From Vermamoeba vermiformis (Eukaryota; Tubulinea; Echinamoebida), in NCBI GenBank assembly GCA_045837725.1, contig JBEWZL010000053.1, positions 94,782 to 158,781 of the forward strand: DNA of 64,000 nucleotides, given 5' to 3'. The stretch's first letter is position 1. Every line of letters begins with the position of its first letter. A program made the position numbers and the translations under genes. This document shows positions 38,682-51,044 of this stretch, one piece after another. The notes beneath the pieces are model-generated. The model had not been told where the DNA came from, did not search any database, and saw nothing but the letters and a program-made list of their open reading frames with translations.

Positions 38682-41628
38682 TTACTGCTCGGTACTAAGA
38701 GTTAACTGTTCGTAGAATCTAAGCTTGCCTTCGAGCTCGAAGATTCTGTTCCTCAGTATCGTGTTCTCATGCGAGAATTTTTCATAAAGGGCACGGTACT
38801 CGGATTGTGTTTCGTCCTTTGACGTCAAAGGAGTATCCCGCAGTTTCTTATTCTCCTTTTTAAGCTCTTCGACCTGTTTATGAAGACTCTTAACGCTATT
38901 AGCGAGCTCGACCATTTCGTCTTCAACGATTGATCCAGATTGGGACTTCCAGCTATTGCCGGATTCGACGCCAGTACCGCTACTCTTCTTTGTAGAATTC
39001 TTTTGATCACTCGATGATGCAAACTTCTTGGTGTACGAGCGAATTACAGCTTGAAGTTGTGCTTCGTTCATTTGTCTGAGCTCTTCTTCGGTGTGATTGA
39101 ACAACAAGCGGATCTTGGGGATGAACAGTACACTAAGCGAGACCATGGTGATGAAGAGAATGCAGCAACACAGCAGTGCATAGCGAACAATGACGTCGCT
39201 GACTAAGAAGATAACTGCCACGAAGATTGCGATCAAGGCAAAGTTGTACATCTACGCAAAAAACAATATCGGTAATTAAGGCACTCAAATAACGTGCGTG
39301 TTTGGCGTGTACTTACAGCAAGACCGATGTACTTGGCTTCGTTGTAAAGTGTCAATCGCAACTTGCTCACGAGTGCTGCAATAATTATACCAAACACGAT
39401 GATAATGCCCTAATTATCTGACGTTAGTTATTTGTTGCTTGTACAAAGGAGTTGTGTTCTTGATCTTACGTTGTAGACGAGCAAAGTGACACCCGTGGGC
39501 AAGTGATACAAACAGAACGAGAACTCTTGGTCGCCTTCTGTTTGGAAGGCATATGTCGCGGGTTGCATGCCAGTCATGACACCAAGAACGATGATTTCAC
39601 CAACGAGGACGACGGCAACGCAGAGACCGACATCACGATCAGTGTATTTGACAAGTTGAAGTGACTTGTTCGAGAACAGCAAATAGATGCGTCCTGTCTT
39701 GGCGAACAGAGATCTAAAAAAATATGAAAATGAAATTAAATTAGTACAATTGCTTGAATCACTGGAATCATAGGAACAATACACGCGGAGAATCTTTTTG
39801 TTGAAAGTGTGTAACTCGCTGATTTGTCAAAAGTTGCGGGCACGCGCACGTGTCATGTTGTCAAATTGAAAGTGTCACATCAGATTCGCGGCAGAATTGA
39901 GCACGTGTCATTTGTGGTATTGCGAGAAACTTACCCGAACAACAAGGCAAAACCAACAGGAAGCATCCAAATGAACAAGTTGCAGCCAATATCAGTGTTC
40001 GATACGAATGCTGCGACTGAGCCGAACATCAACATGCCTCCAACGCACATTGATACTAAAAACATTCCACTTGATGCGATGATCACTTTTGATTTACGGC
40101 TAAATTGCAGTTAGAATGGTATACTAAGGCTACGGAATAATTCAATTGTCTAAATATGGAAAGTTTAACGCGCAAATCTATTTCAAAACTTACTAGTGAA
40201 TCACGACGCTCATGTAAAATATAGCCGCAGCAATGCACAATGAAGTTAGGACCCACATACTGATTTGAATTTCTACGCCGACTTTCTTGAACGAAGCTAA
40301 GAATAGGATTAAACTCTGCAAAAAACGCGATCTGATCGAGACTTACAAGGACGAATCCAGTTTTGCCAAATTTGGTCGTTTTCATTAAGCCATTCGCAGG
40401 CAGCATCATAGGCTGTGTAATTCTTGCTGAAAATTTGCGCGAGGAGGTTGTTCATCGTGTTAGTATCCATAGAATAAGATTGGACCAAGTACGCAGCGGC
40501 AGGAGAATACTTCGCGAAGTTCGTCTCCCATGAATTTGCCCAAGATTTCAGAAGGATAATATATAGCTATATGAATCGTGATTAGTATGATTAGAAAGTA
40601 AGCAGAGCCAAGCTTACTATTGTTAGGCAATGATACGCGAACGAGATCGTAGTTGCTGAAGATCACGTTGGGTCTCCAAGCGAAGAATAGCATAGGCTCT
40701 TGATTGGCGTATTTAGTAGCCAACATAGTATTGAATTCAGTGATGCCGCTCAATACTTTGACGGTCAAGTTGTATCCGTTCGAATCTATGATCTGCTGTT
40801 CAGGTCCAGCCCAGTACTTGTCGCCCAGAATGAATGTATTGTTGAAGTATGCGGATACATTAGGATTGGCAAAGTCGCCTGAGAGGGCGGTAGGAACATC
40901 TTTCAAAACGTAACGAGGCATGTACCAGCCTAAATATGAAATCGCATCAGATCCACTAAACCATGCAGAATGTCAAAGTGTACAACATTGTGCGCCAAAT
41001 TTAACAGTTTAACCCAAAAAAGGTAAAATATCGCGCCACGCCGCATAATTTTTTTAAATTTCTGAATTTACATTTAAATTGCCACCATTTTATAACTCAC
41101 CAACTGTGCCTATTATGCCTACAGGACCAGCTGACGTGATTGTTTTGTCGTCATAAAAATACTTTTGCTCTTCAGCTTGTCTAGTTGAAGGCCTTTTTGA
41201 AAAGCGGATCAAGTTAGTGACTCAATTTCTCAATTAGGAATTATAAGATTCGGTCATACCAGTACTCCATGCATGCGTGAATCTCACCAGAAGCAACGCG
41301 AGGCCACACATCGACCGCATTTGCCGGGATCAAGTTGTTCTGTTCGCCGATCACTTCGTCGAGCAGAATGCTGACAATATGAGCGTGAATGGCTGAGTTA
41401 GCGTTAGCAGGGAAGGATATGTTCACTACATTGCGTTCGTTATAACCTACATCGTATCTATGTTAGTATAAGCTTTTGAAAGTAAAAATAGAGCTTGCCA
41501 TCTGGTTTTGGCAAATTGAGACACGAAGATCTGCTTGACGATTGAATGATCTGTTGCGATGAGACTTTAAGAGCACATATCACTACGGCAACGAGGATTG
41601 TCACGTTGCGGAAGTTTAGTAGCGTCAT
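38682..41628 (-). CDS. Class C GPCR with OpuAC-like ectodomain, GPCR2
   Basis: The start at 41628 gives MTLLNFRNVTILVAVVICAL. It has the same architecture as GPCR1: ligand-binding ectodomain (41460-40340; MPRYVLKDVPTALSGDFANP, FFAWRPNVIFSNYDLVR), seven helices (40320-39110) and a coiled-coil tail ending YEQLTLSTEQ. The membrane half is much closer to GPCR1 than the ectodomain is. The first intron appears to use a GC donor (GAT G|GCAAGC, about 41500). A +1 frame change is needed at GAA CTT CGC (40516-40519). After it, GKFMGDELAKYSPAAAYLVQ matches GPCR1 and GPCR3 residue for residue in length. Confidence 0.85.
39715..39937 (-). other. Conserved intron with repeated GTGTCA half-sites (GPCR2)
   Basis: This is the partner of the GPCR1 intron at 32095-32305. 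GCACGTGTCA is present at about 39846-39855 and 39900-39909, in the same order and spacing apart from two small indels. Confidence 0.6.
40516..40519 (-). other. +1 frame change at CTT-C in GPCR2
   Basis: Zero frame (GKFMGDEL then REVFSCRC) ends in a stop. The +1 frame gives AKYSPAAAYLVQ. Placing the step at CTT makes the segment exactly as long as in GPCR1 (GKIMWSTLKEFSPESAYLVQ) and GPCR3, with the Leu and the aromatic-Ser pair aligned. Confidence 0.65.
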
Positions 41629-42451
41629 AATGAATAAAAAGTGACCAGTAAAGCAGATTTGCTCGTGGTGGTACTGATTCAAACAGTTGAGTTCAACTGA
41701 ACTAAAATTATAAAAACACAGACGTAACTTGGTATTAAATAGGTGGCCATTCTGTCATTCATGTCTTGCCAAAACGAACAGGTAAATTATAAGGTATTGC
41801 AGTTGATTGATCCGATCCTCCGAACAACCAAGATTATTGGGAAGATGTTCAAATGTATACCTATTAATTTATGTTAGTTATTCAATAAATTTTTGCAATG
41901 ATTGGTTTAATTATTCAGATCTGAGCGGTAAAAACACGCTGATCGAGCGGGACAATTATCAATTCGCTATTAAATCACGCAACCGCTTTTAATTTTGGTA
42001 TTAAAAATAGTAGCACTAAATAAGGTTAAGTTTCGGTGGCTCAATTGATTTCTGAATCAGATCATTAAATTAATTTTAGGAAGCGCCAAGTATTGCATCT
42101 AAAGGCAAAAATAAATCACCCAAATTATAAATAAAAAAATATATTAGAATTTCTAATATATTTTTTTTTTTCTCACTTATGTTCGCTTACCTTAACCTTA
42201 ACAGATCATTTCTATTCGCATCTGCCTTCCCGTGGACACGAACGATAAAATAATGATACCAAAACCTCCCCGTTAATCATTTGATTACACAAACAGACCA
42301 TTTTGTTGACAAGCAGTGGTGGTGCATAACACGGACTAAAACTGATGTTTGCGAACATTTTCAAACGAGATTGTTTTACGAATTAATTAGTTAGCATAAT
42401 TTAATGATGTATAATACAATATTAACATTAATGGTGCACTTACTGCGATTA
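41629..42451. other. Intergenic region between GPCR2 and GPCR3
   Basis: This 823-bp region holds the GPCR2 promoter and the 3' region of GPCR3. It contains the long A/T hairpin described separately. One 61-codon open frame (41807-41992) shows no recognisable features. Confidence 0.45.
42133..42167. repeat. Perfect AT-rich inverted repeat (17-bp arms, 1-base loop)
   Basis: The left arm AAAAAAATATATTAGAA at 42133-42149 is mirrored exactly by the right arm at 42151-42167 around a single T, followed by further T. It lies about 285 bp beyond the GPCR3 stop codon. It could be a 3'-end signal, a cruciform-prone site or the remains of a small element. Confidence 0.6.
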
Positions 42452-45102
42452 TTATTGCGATTCTGAGTCGGATCCATGTCCAACCTCTTTTTTGTAAACT
42501 TGGCTGTTGCTCATTTTCAAGCGACCTTGCAGCTCGAAAACTTGGTTCTTAAGCACCATAGACTCGTGGTAATATTTTTCGTAAAGTTGGCGATATTCTT
42601 CGGGCGTTGTTTCTCGTAACTTTTTGACTTCTTTTTTCAGCTCTTCGTTTTGACTTTGCAAATTTCTCATAGAACTAGCCAAATTCGCCATTTCATCTTC
42701 GAAAGAAGATCCCGGGAGAGTACTAGTCTTATTGGTGTCTTCTTTTTTCGCTGAACCCTTCGAATTCTTTTTGTCGCTGGAGGAGGCAAACTTCTTGGTG
42801 TAAGATCTGATCACTGCTTGAAGCTGTTGCTCGTTCATTTGCAAGAGTTGTTCTTCAGTATAAGTAAATAACAACCGAAGCTTTGGGATGAATAAGACGC
42901 TCAACGAGATCATTGTCAAGAACAAAACACACGCGCAGATCAATGCGAATTGCGCGACAATGTCCTTCACCAAGAAGATCACAACAATGAAAATTACGAC
43001 GAAACAGAAGTTGTACATCTAAAGAATATGTTAGTAATGCTTGGAGGCAAAGAGAAATACTTACGGCCCAACCAATGTATTTGGCTTCATTGTACAGTGT
43101 CAATCGCAGTCTGCTAATGAGAATCGAAATTATGACACCAAGTATCATAACAACGCCCTAAAGTAGAGATTAGCATTGACAATACGCATACTATAATGGC
43201 ACTCACGTTAAAGATGAGCAAGGCTACACCAGTCGGGAAGTGGAACAAACAGAAGGTAAAGTCCGTGTCTCCGAGGCTTTGGTACACGTAATCCGCAGGT
43301 TGTATAATAGTCATTGCCACGAGGATCACAAACTCGCCAACCAGGACGATACCAACACCAAAGCCAACATCACGATCAGTGTACTTGACGAGTTGAAGTG
43401 ACTTGTTTGAGAACAACAAATAGATGCGTCCTGTCTTGGCGAACAGAGATCTGACGAAGATCGGTTAGCACTGCTTTGACACGTGTAACAAGTCGAAATC
43501 TCAAATACGAAACTTACCCAAACAACAATGCAAAACCAACAGGAAGCATCCAAATGAACAAGTTGCATCCAATCATCGTGTTTGAGACGAATGCAATGAC
43601 AGAGCCGAACATCAACATGCCTCCAATGCACATTGAGATCAAGAACACACCACTCGACGCGATGATCACCTTTGACTTGCGGCTTAACAGAAGAATTAGA
43701 ATAGACTACAAAATCGGTGATAAGCACGTACAATTTGATTACTGATATCAAGTAGAACAACGTGCAAGCGATGCAGAAGGCTGTTACGACTTGAATAGCT
43801 GTTCTTAGATCAAAAGAGACCTCTTCGTACTTGGCAACACGAATCCAATCGGTCCAAATAATCTCGTTCTCGAGGATCCAATTGCACGCCACTTCACTGA
43901 TTGATTTGTTCTCGTAGACTTGCTTCAACATGTCGAGCATGTCAGCTTCTCCGATGTTGATAGTTTGAATCAAAAACATCGCTTCATCGCTGTAGTCTTT
44001 AATATTCGGCCACGTCATTTTACCCAAGATTTCAGGTGGATACAGGTGGGCTGAAAAAATTTGGTTAATTCTTTTGTAAACAAGATCTAATACTCACAAT
44101 CGTCCAAATAGCTAACACGTATAAGATCCAGCGTAGTAGTCAACATATGTGGCTCCCACAAAAAGCACAAAAATGGCTCTTTCTTCGAATATTTGTGCGT
44201 TACAATGCTGATCAGTTCATCGATGCCAGACAAGGTCTGAACAGTTAAAGAATAGTTGTGCTTGGCTATGATGTCCGGTTCAATCGTTATCCAGTCCTTG
44301 TCGCCAATGATCAAAGTGTTGTTGAAATACGATGCTATTTTTGGATCCGAAAAATCGCCGTACAGCGCTGCCGGCACATCCGCTAAAACATAGCGAGGAA
44401 TGTACCAACCTATAATATAGTATCAATATATGGCCTTAAGGCACAGGTGCTTCATAATAGAATGTACTGAACGTGAGAAAATAGATTTCTTTTGGGGAGA
44501 TTGTAATCTCCTCAAACTCCGTACCGGATACGTTAAGTAACGATATAAATATCCTTACCCATCTGTCCGACAAACCCTAATGGGCCTGCCGCGAGAACTG
44601 TTTTATCATCGTTGATGTATTTGTCCAACAATTTCCATTGTTGAGCCGGCCTATTTTCATGAATGAATGAGATTGACAATTCAAACTCGACGCGTGTGAA
44701 GTGTTATCAATCAATATTATAACCTTACCAATACTCGAGAGAGGCATGAATTTCTCCAGAAGCGACAAGCTCCCAGACGCTGTTCGGATCGTTAATCGCC
44801 ACTTCTGTGTTTGGCACTCCGACCACTTCAGCTAATAAAAGTCTCGCAATTGTGGTGCTAATTCTAGAGGTTTCCCAATTATTAGAACCGAAGCGTACAA
44901 CATTATGAACATCGTAGCCTAGAAAGACAAGGGCGATCAGTACGTGGACACTTACTATTTTAGAGCAAATTGATGACTATGAATTAAAATAATTACCTGC
45001 ATGTTTCGTCCTATTTAAACAAGTCGGTATGTCTGGCAAGAGCTGCGCGGCTGTCAGAGTTGACAGCAGCACTAATAACCAAAAGAGATCTTTTAGTCGC
45101 AT
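42452..45102 (-). CDS. Class C GPCR with OpuAC-like ectodomain, GPCR3
   Basis: The start at 45102 gives MRLKDLFWLLVLLSTLTAAQ. The ectodomain (45000-43880) has WYIPRYVLADVPAALYGDFS and a CFLWEPHMLTTTLDLIR version of the ligand-binding hallmark. Seven helices and the LFAKTGRIYLLFSNKSLQL segment follow (43860-42880), then a coiled-coil tail (LASSMRNLQSQNEELKKEVK). It is the most diverged of the three receptors and needs no frame change. Its intron at 43451-43516 is short. It keeps a TGACACGTGTAA near-palindrome at the position where GPCR1 and GPCR2 carry GTGTCA half-sites. Confidence 0.87.
43477..43488. promoter_or_regulatory. Intronic near-palindrome TGACACGTGTAA in GPCR3
   Basis: Eleven of twelve bases match the recurrent palindrome. 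It lies in the intron orthologous to the conserved introns of GPCR1 and GPCR2, although the rest of the intron sequence has been lost. Confidence 0.5.
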
Positions 45103-45949
45103 TCTAAATTGATAATGTGCTGTGGTATCTAGTATTCGCTAATATTCGGATTGAAACTAAAAATTGAAAGTGGCCAAGCTTTACTCCATACCATTTTAAG
45201 AAAATTTGCTGCGTACGACGAGGAGTGATCCTCCAGGAATGAAAGTTTCTTTGAGCTTTCTCGTTTCAAAAACGTGAGTATGATATTGTCATCGCATATG
45301 CTATTAAGCGAGTACTTACAACTGCGAGCAATCGTGGATGTAGCACCAACATAGCCAAAACAGGAGATGTCAGAATTAAAGCAATATTATAACCTACCTC
45401 TTCACGAAGAGTTAATGAAGAGCATTTTTCCGCAAGGCAAAATATTATACAATCCCCGCTGAGTCAACATTTTGCCTCGAGGAGTAAATCTGCCATTTCC
45501 TTAAGTAAATTTCTGGGCCTTACACCAAAAATATATTTCTATTCATAGTAGTTCTTACCTTGTTAACACTTGCCGATAAAACAAATATGGATGGGAAAAA
45601 GATTACTTAAAACTGCAAGCAAATGCTATTCCAATTTAAATAAGGTGGCGATAATTTCCTAATTTTTCTACTGCAGTCAGACAATAAATAAATAGAATTT
45701 TGAAACAATCGAATCTGTTGATGCAACACGCGTGTTTCACCATAACTGAGTTAACAGTAGTAGAACTAAATATTCACATAAATAGTATATGTTGTTATTT
45801 GGCGTTCGTATTGTGGTTTGTTATTAATGGGACAGTATGAAATAGGAATCAAATAGCAAAAGATTTATTTACATCTAGACGGATAGAGCAACTACAAGCT
45901 ACTCGTCCTCTATATAAGCACCGTTTCCAAGAGTCAAAGAAGCCTGGTC
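45103..45949. other. Intergenic region between GPCR3 and VPS4
   Basis: This 847-bp region contains the GPCR3 promoter and the VPS4 3' region. The only coding-like signal is the hydrophobic frame described separately at 45196-45480. The stretch from about 45500 to 45940 shows nothing. Confidence 0.4.
45196..45480 (-). CDS. Possible 3' part of a small membrane protein, unrecognised
   Basis: A frame on the minus strand reads LTLREEVGYNIALILTSP and continues VLAMLVLHPRLLAV, a possible membrane helix. It meets a GTAAGT donor at about 45320. After a short intron it could continue as LKETFIPGGSLLVVRSKFS to a stop at 45196-45198. No start codon or upstream exon could be found, because a stop precedes the frame. 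It may be a decayed gene or a chance frame. Confidence 0.22.
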
Positions 45950-47958
<2,009 letters not shown>

Positions 47959-48254
47959 CTGACACTAGCAATACTATAATACAAAATAATATACAAGGAG
48001 TTGTGTTGTTGCAGTTCAGAGCGAAAAATTTGTTTTGAAACAATTCTCGATCAAATTTCTACCCGTTACCACAAGACCGTTATAAATCGTTACAATCATA
48101 TTAAACATGCGTGGGTAAGAATATGCTGGAATTAGACACGTGTAGGATGAAAAGTAGCGGCCTTCAAACACGATTCGGATCTTGCACTGCTAACGGATTT
48201 TGGTTGCTAATGCGCTAATAATTATAATACAATTTTATTTGTATGTTCTGGAGA

Positions 48255-49313
48255 TCATAGCTTTGATTTCATCGCTGTTCGAGGATGTTCGTCCGTGCTA
48301 GCATCGACTACATCTGGTAAGTCTTCCTGCGAGCCAATATCAAGCTGCGGCGTTAAAGTAGGTGTTGATAGGTTTTCATTGAATTTTCTCCAATTAAATT
48401 TAACGAATACAGCTTCACCTTCGACGTGGGTGGTGTTATCAACGGGATCGAAAATTCTTCCTTTCAAAATGATTCTGTCGCCTTCTGTTCTATCAATTCT
48501 GCCTTCTACGATCTTTAAGCTGTTAATAGGCACGAATTTCTTGTATTTAATTGTCAGAGAGGCGGTCACGGAGAGATCTGCTCCTTCCGCAGCAACCCAG
48601 CCAAAACTAATAATTAAAATCGTTAGCATTTGCTACAGCCATATTAACATTTGATAGTCAATAAATTTAGATTCCATCAAACGTGTTTTGATATTGAAAT
48701 AACGTACCATTCATCTACGACAGTCGCAATGCATCCACCATGAACGCAACCTGAAAAGCGACCATCAATATTGTGAAACAATAGGTTGTTAATTATTTGC
48801 GCGATATTTCTGCGAGTTGAGTGCGCGGCATCTAGAGTAAAACTGTGACGTACCGTTTGGACCCTCGCAGTGCGGACCAAAGAACACAACACCACGTCCA
48901 TGCTTATCAGTTTTGTTCATAAAATATACTGACAAAAATTTTCTGGCGTACATTGTGTAGGACTCGCCTGGGAGGAGAGATCAGATTGACAATTTACTGG
49001 TGATTTTAACCGAAACTTACCTTGGAAGCCAAACTTCTTCCTTTGCTTAGGAGATAGTTTTTTCAATTTTTTGAACTTGGGGTTGTTAATTAGTTCTTTG
49101 TACACGGGCTGATCTGAAATTTATTAACGAGATCAATTAGTGAAAATTACCAAACGCCTCATAATGAGTTTATTTTGGTAAAATATGAGCATTCGTGCAA
49201 TATTTGGCTCATGAATAAACTATAAGACCCAAAGAATAGATGGGATCTTGGCGCTTACCATAGAAAAACTCCTCTTCATTTCTATCAACAAAATAGCTTG
49301 GATCGACGTCCAT
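48255..49313 (-). CDS. Hotdog-fold acyl-CoA thioesterase-like protein (PaaI/THEM4-like)
   Basis: Five exons, starting with MDVDPSYFVDRNEEEFFY at 49313. The hotdog core begins at about 48970 (YARKFLSVYFMNKTDKHGRG, FFGPHCEGPNG), with the catalytic-loop motif CVHGGCIATVVDE at about 48760. It ends with LTIKYKKFVPINSLKIVEGR and a short acidic tail. The HGG and the Asp/Glu of VDE are the residues expected in active members, which hydrolyse acyl-CoA thioesters. No targeting peptide is obvious. It lies between VPS4 and EFG1 on the same strand, with no functional link apparent. Confidence 0.8.
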
Positions 49314-49464
49314 TGTTGGCTTTGTATTATTTCGCGTATTGTAATTGCTCTTTCGAACGCCAGAAAACTGATCAAGAAAATAATCACGTGTTTTTGTCGG
49401 TGCCTCCCAATCAAACTTCGAACCATTTTCATATTAAACCGATTTATTGTATTCGTACAAATGC

Positions 49465-50923
49465 TTACTTCTTTTGTTTTTTATTTTTATGCTTGCTGGT
49501 TTCGAGCTCGGCAGCAGAAGCTTTCCTTTTCTTGTTAGCGGGCTGTTTCTCTTCGGATGCGCTTTCTTCGCTGCTATCATCGCTACTATCCTCACTGCTG
49601 CTTTTACCTCCCTTAACATATTCTTGATTTTCATTGTCTGAGTTGTCCTCGTCGCTGCTGGATGATGAATCCTCGCTCTCATCTTTTTCTTTCTTAACAA
49701 CGACTTCTTTCTTTGGTTCAACTTGCATCTTATCATTGTCCTTCTTTTTTTCTTCTTTAACGTCCTTTTTGTTGTCTTTCTTCGCGACTTCTTTCTTTTC
49801 TTCCTTCTCGTCATCACCCATAAAGAACGAGTCCTTCTCTTTCTTTGCGGGCTTTTTAGCGACCTTCTCGGCGGCATCTAGATAACAAATTAGTCTTAAT
49901 TATTGTAATAAATATGTTAATAATTACCTTCAGGACGTTGGAATGAGCCCTTGGGCTTTTGTTCCTTCGGCGTGGTTTGTTTGGCGTTAGTGTTCTTTGC
50001 AACAGCATTATCACTCTTTGCAGGCTTAGTTGCATTGTTAGTCTTTGGTGCAGGAGCTTGAAGCGTTTTGTTTAGCAGGCTTATTGACGGTTTGACCATT
50101 CTCGTCGAATTCTTCGGTCACATCCATTGTTGCGTCCTTATCCTTCAACTCTCCAGCAGCTTTCTTCTTCATTAGCTCATCTCTGATGCTCGATTGCAAT
50201 TTAAGAATTCTTTCGTTGGTCATAGGAGCTTTGGGGAACAATGAAATATATTTCAAGTGCGCGGGGAAGTGCTATGTTAGACACACTGTCAGTACGCGTC
50301 GTAAGGGAATTTAATGCTAACTAATGTACCATTACGTAGGTCATGTCGTCGTTAGCCTTTTTCAAGTCTTCTTTGTGCTTTTCAAGTTGTTGTTTTTCCT
50401 CGGCAGTGAGCTGATCCTTCGCTTCAAGAGCTTTAATCGCCTTGTTTAACTTGGCTTCAATTTTCATAATTTTCTTTCTCTCTGAAAAGATAAATTATTA
50501 ATCTACGCATGTAAGATATTCTAACATTTTTAAATGGTTACCTAAAAAGCGAACCAATTTATATTTAGCTGAAAATTTATCGACTCTGGCTTTCTGTTGT
50601 TTATCCTTTAGTTGACCTCGAAGATCTTCCAATTCCTTCTCCTTGGCTTCTTTAACTTCGGCAGGCAAAGTGTCTCCGCGGCCCTAATTTTACGTTGCGA
50701 TCAGATTTTGGATCACGATCGGGATCGCCGAAGTTGATAATAATTGAAACTAAAATACGCATAAAATCACAATAATTCACATCATCATAAAAAAAGTGCA
50801 ATTACTGGGTTAACTTACCTTGAGTAATCGCTCAATGTCACGGATTCGCTTGCCAACGCCAGGAGGCTTTGCAGGGCGGTCACCCTTATTTTTGTTGAAT
50901 TTTTGAGTCTTATGGCCGTTCAT
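49465..50923 (-). CDS. EFG1: rRNA-processing protein EFG1 with long acidic/basic tail
   Basis: The start at 50923 gives MNGHKTQKFNKNKG, then the EFG1 core GVGKRIRDIERLLKG, KYKLVRFLERKKIMK and DDMTYVMHFPAHLKYISLFP, matching the family end to end. EFG1 acts in 40S subunit maturation in the nucleolus. The C-terminus is unusually long (about 50200-49465). It is rich in Lys, Glu and Ser runs, with a final basic cluster (KHKNKKQKK) suited to nucleolar retention. Near 50060-50090 the frame changes by one base. Either a 40-base intron with an unusual GTCAAA donor and a CTAAAC branch site is spliced, or the site belongs with the +1 sites or is an error. The gene is divergent from the NOL8-like gene. 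Confidence 0.85.
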
Positions 50924-51044
50924 AGTTATTGATAGATGTGCTACTCGGTTCGCAGGCTCAGATGAACTGAAAAAAAACTTGGAACGACTGATACTAACAT
51001 AATTTTTCGCGGCCAAGGAGATCTACACGCGCACCAATAATAAA
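50924..51044. promoter_or_regulatory. 121-bp divergent promoter of two ribosome-biogenesis genes
   Basis: The start codons of EFG1 (-) and the NOL8-like gene (+) are 121 bp apart. The region contains GATGAACTGAAAAAAAAC at about 50960, loosely like the PAC and RRPE elements of yeast ribosome-biogenesis promoters. That resemblance is weak, but the shared promoter itself is clear. Confidence 0.6.
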
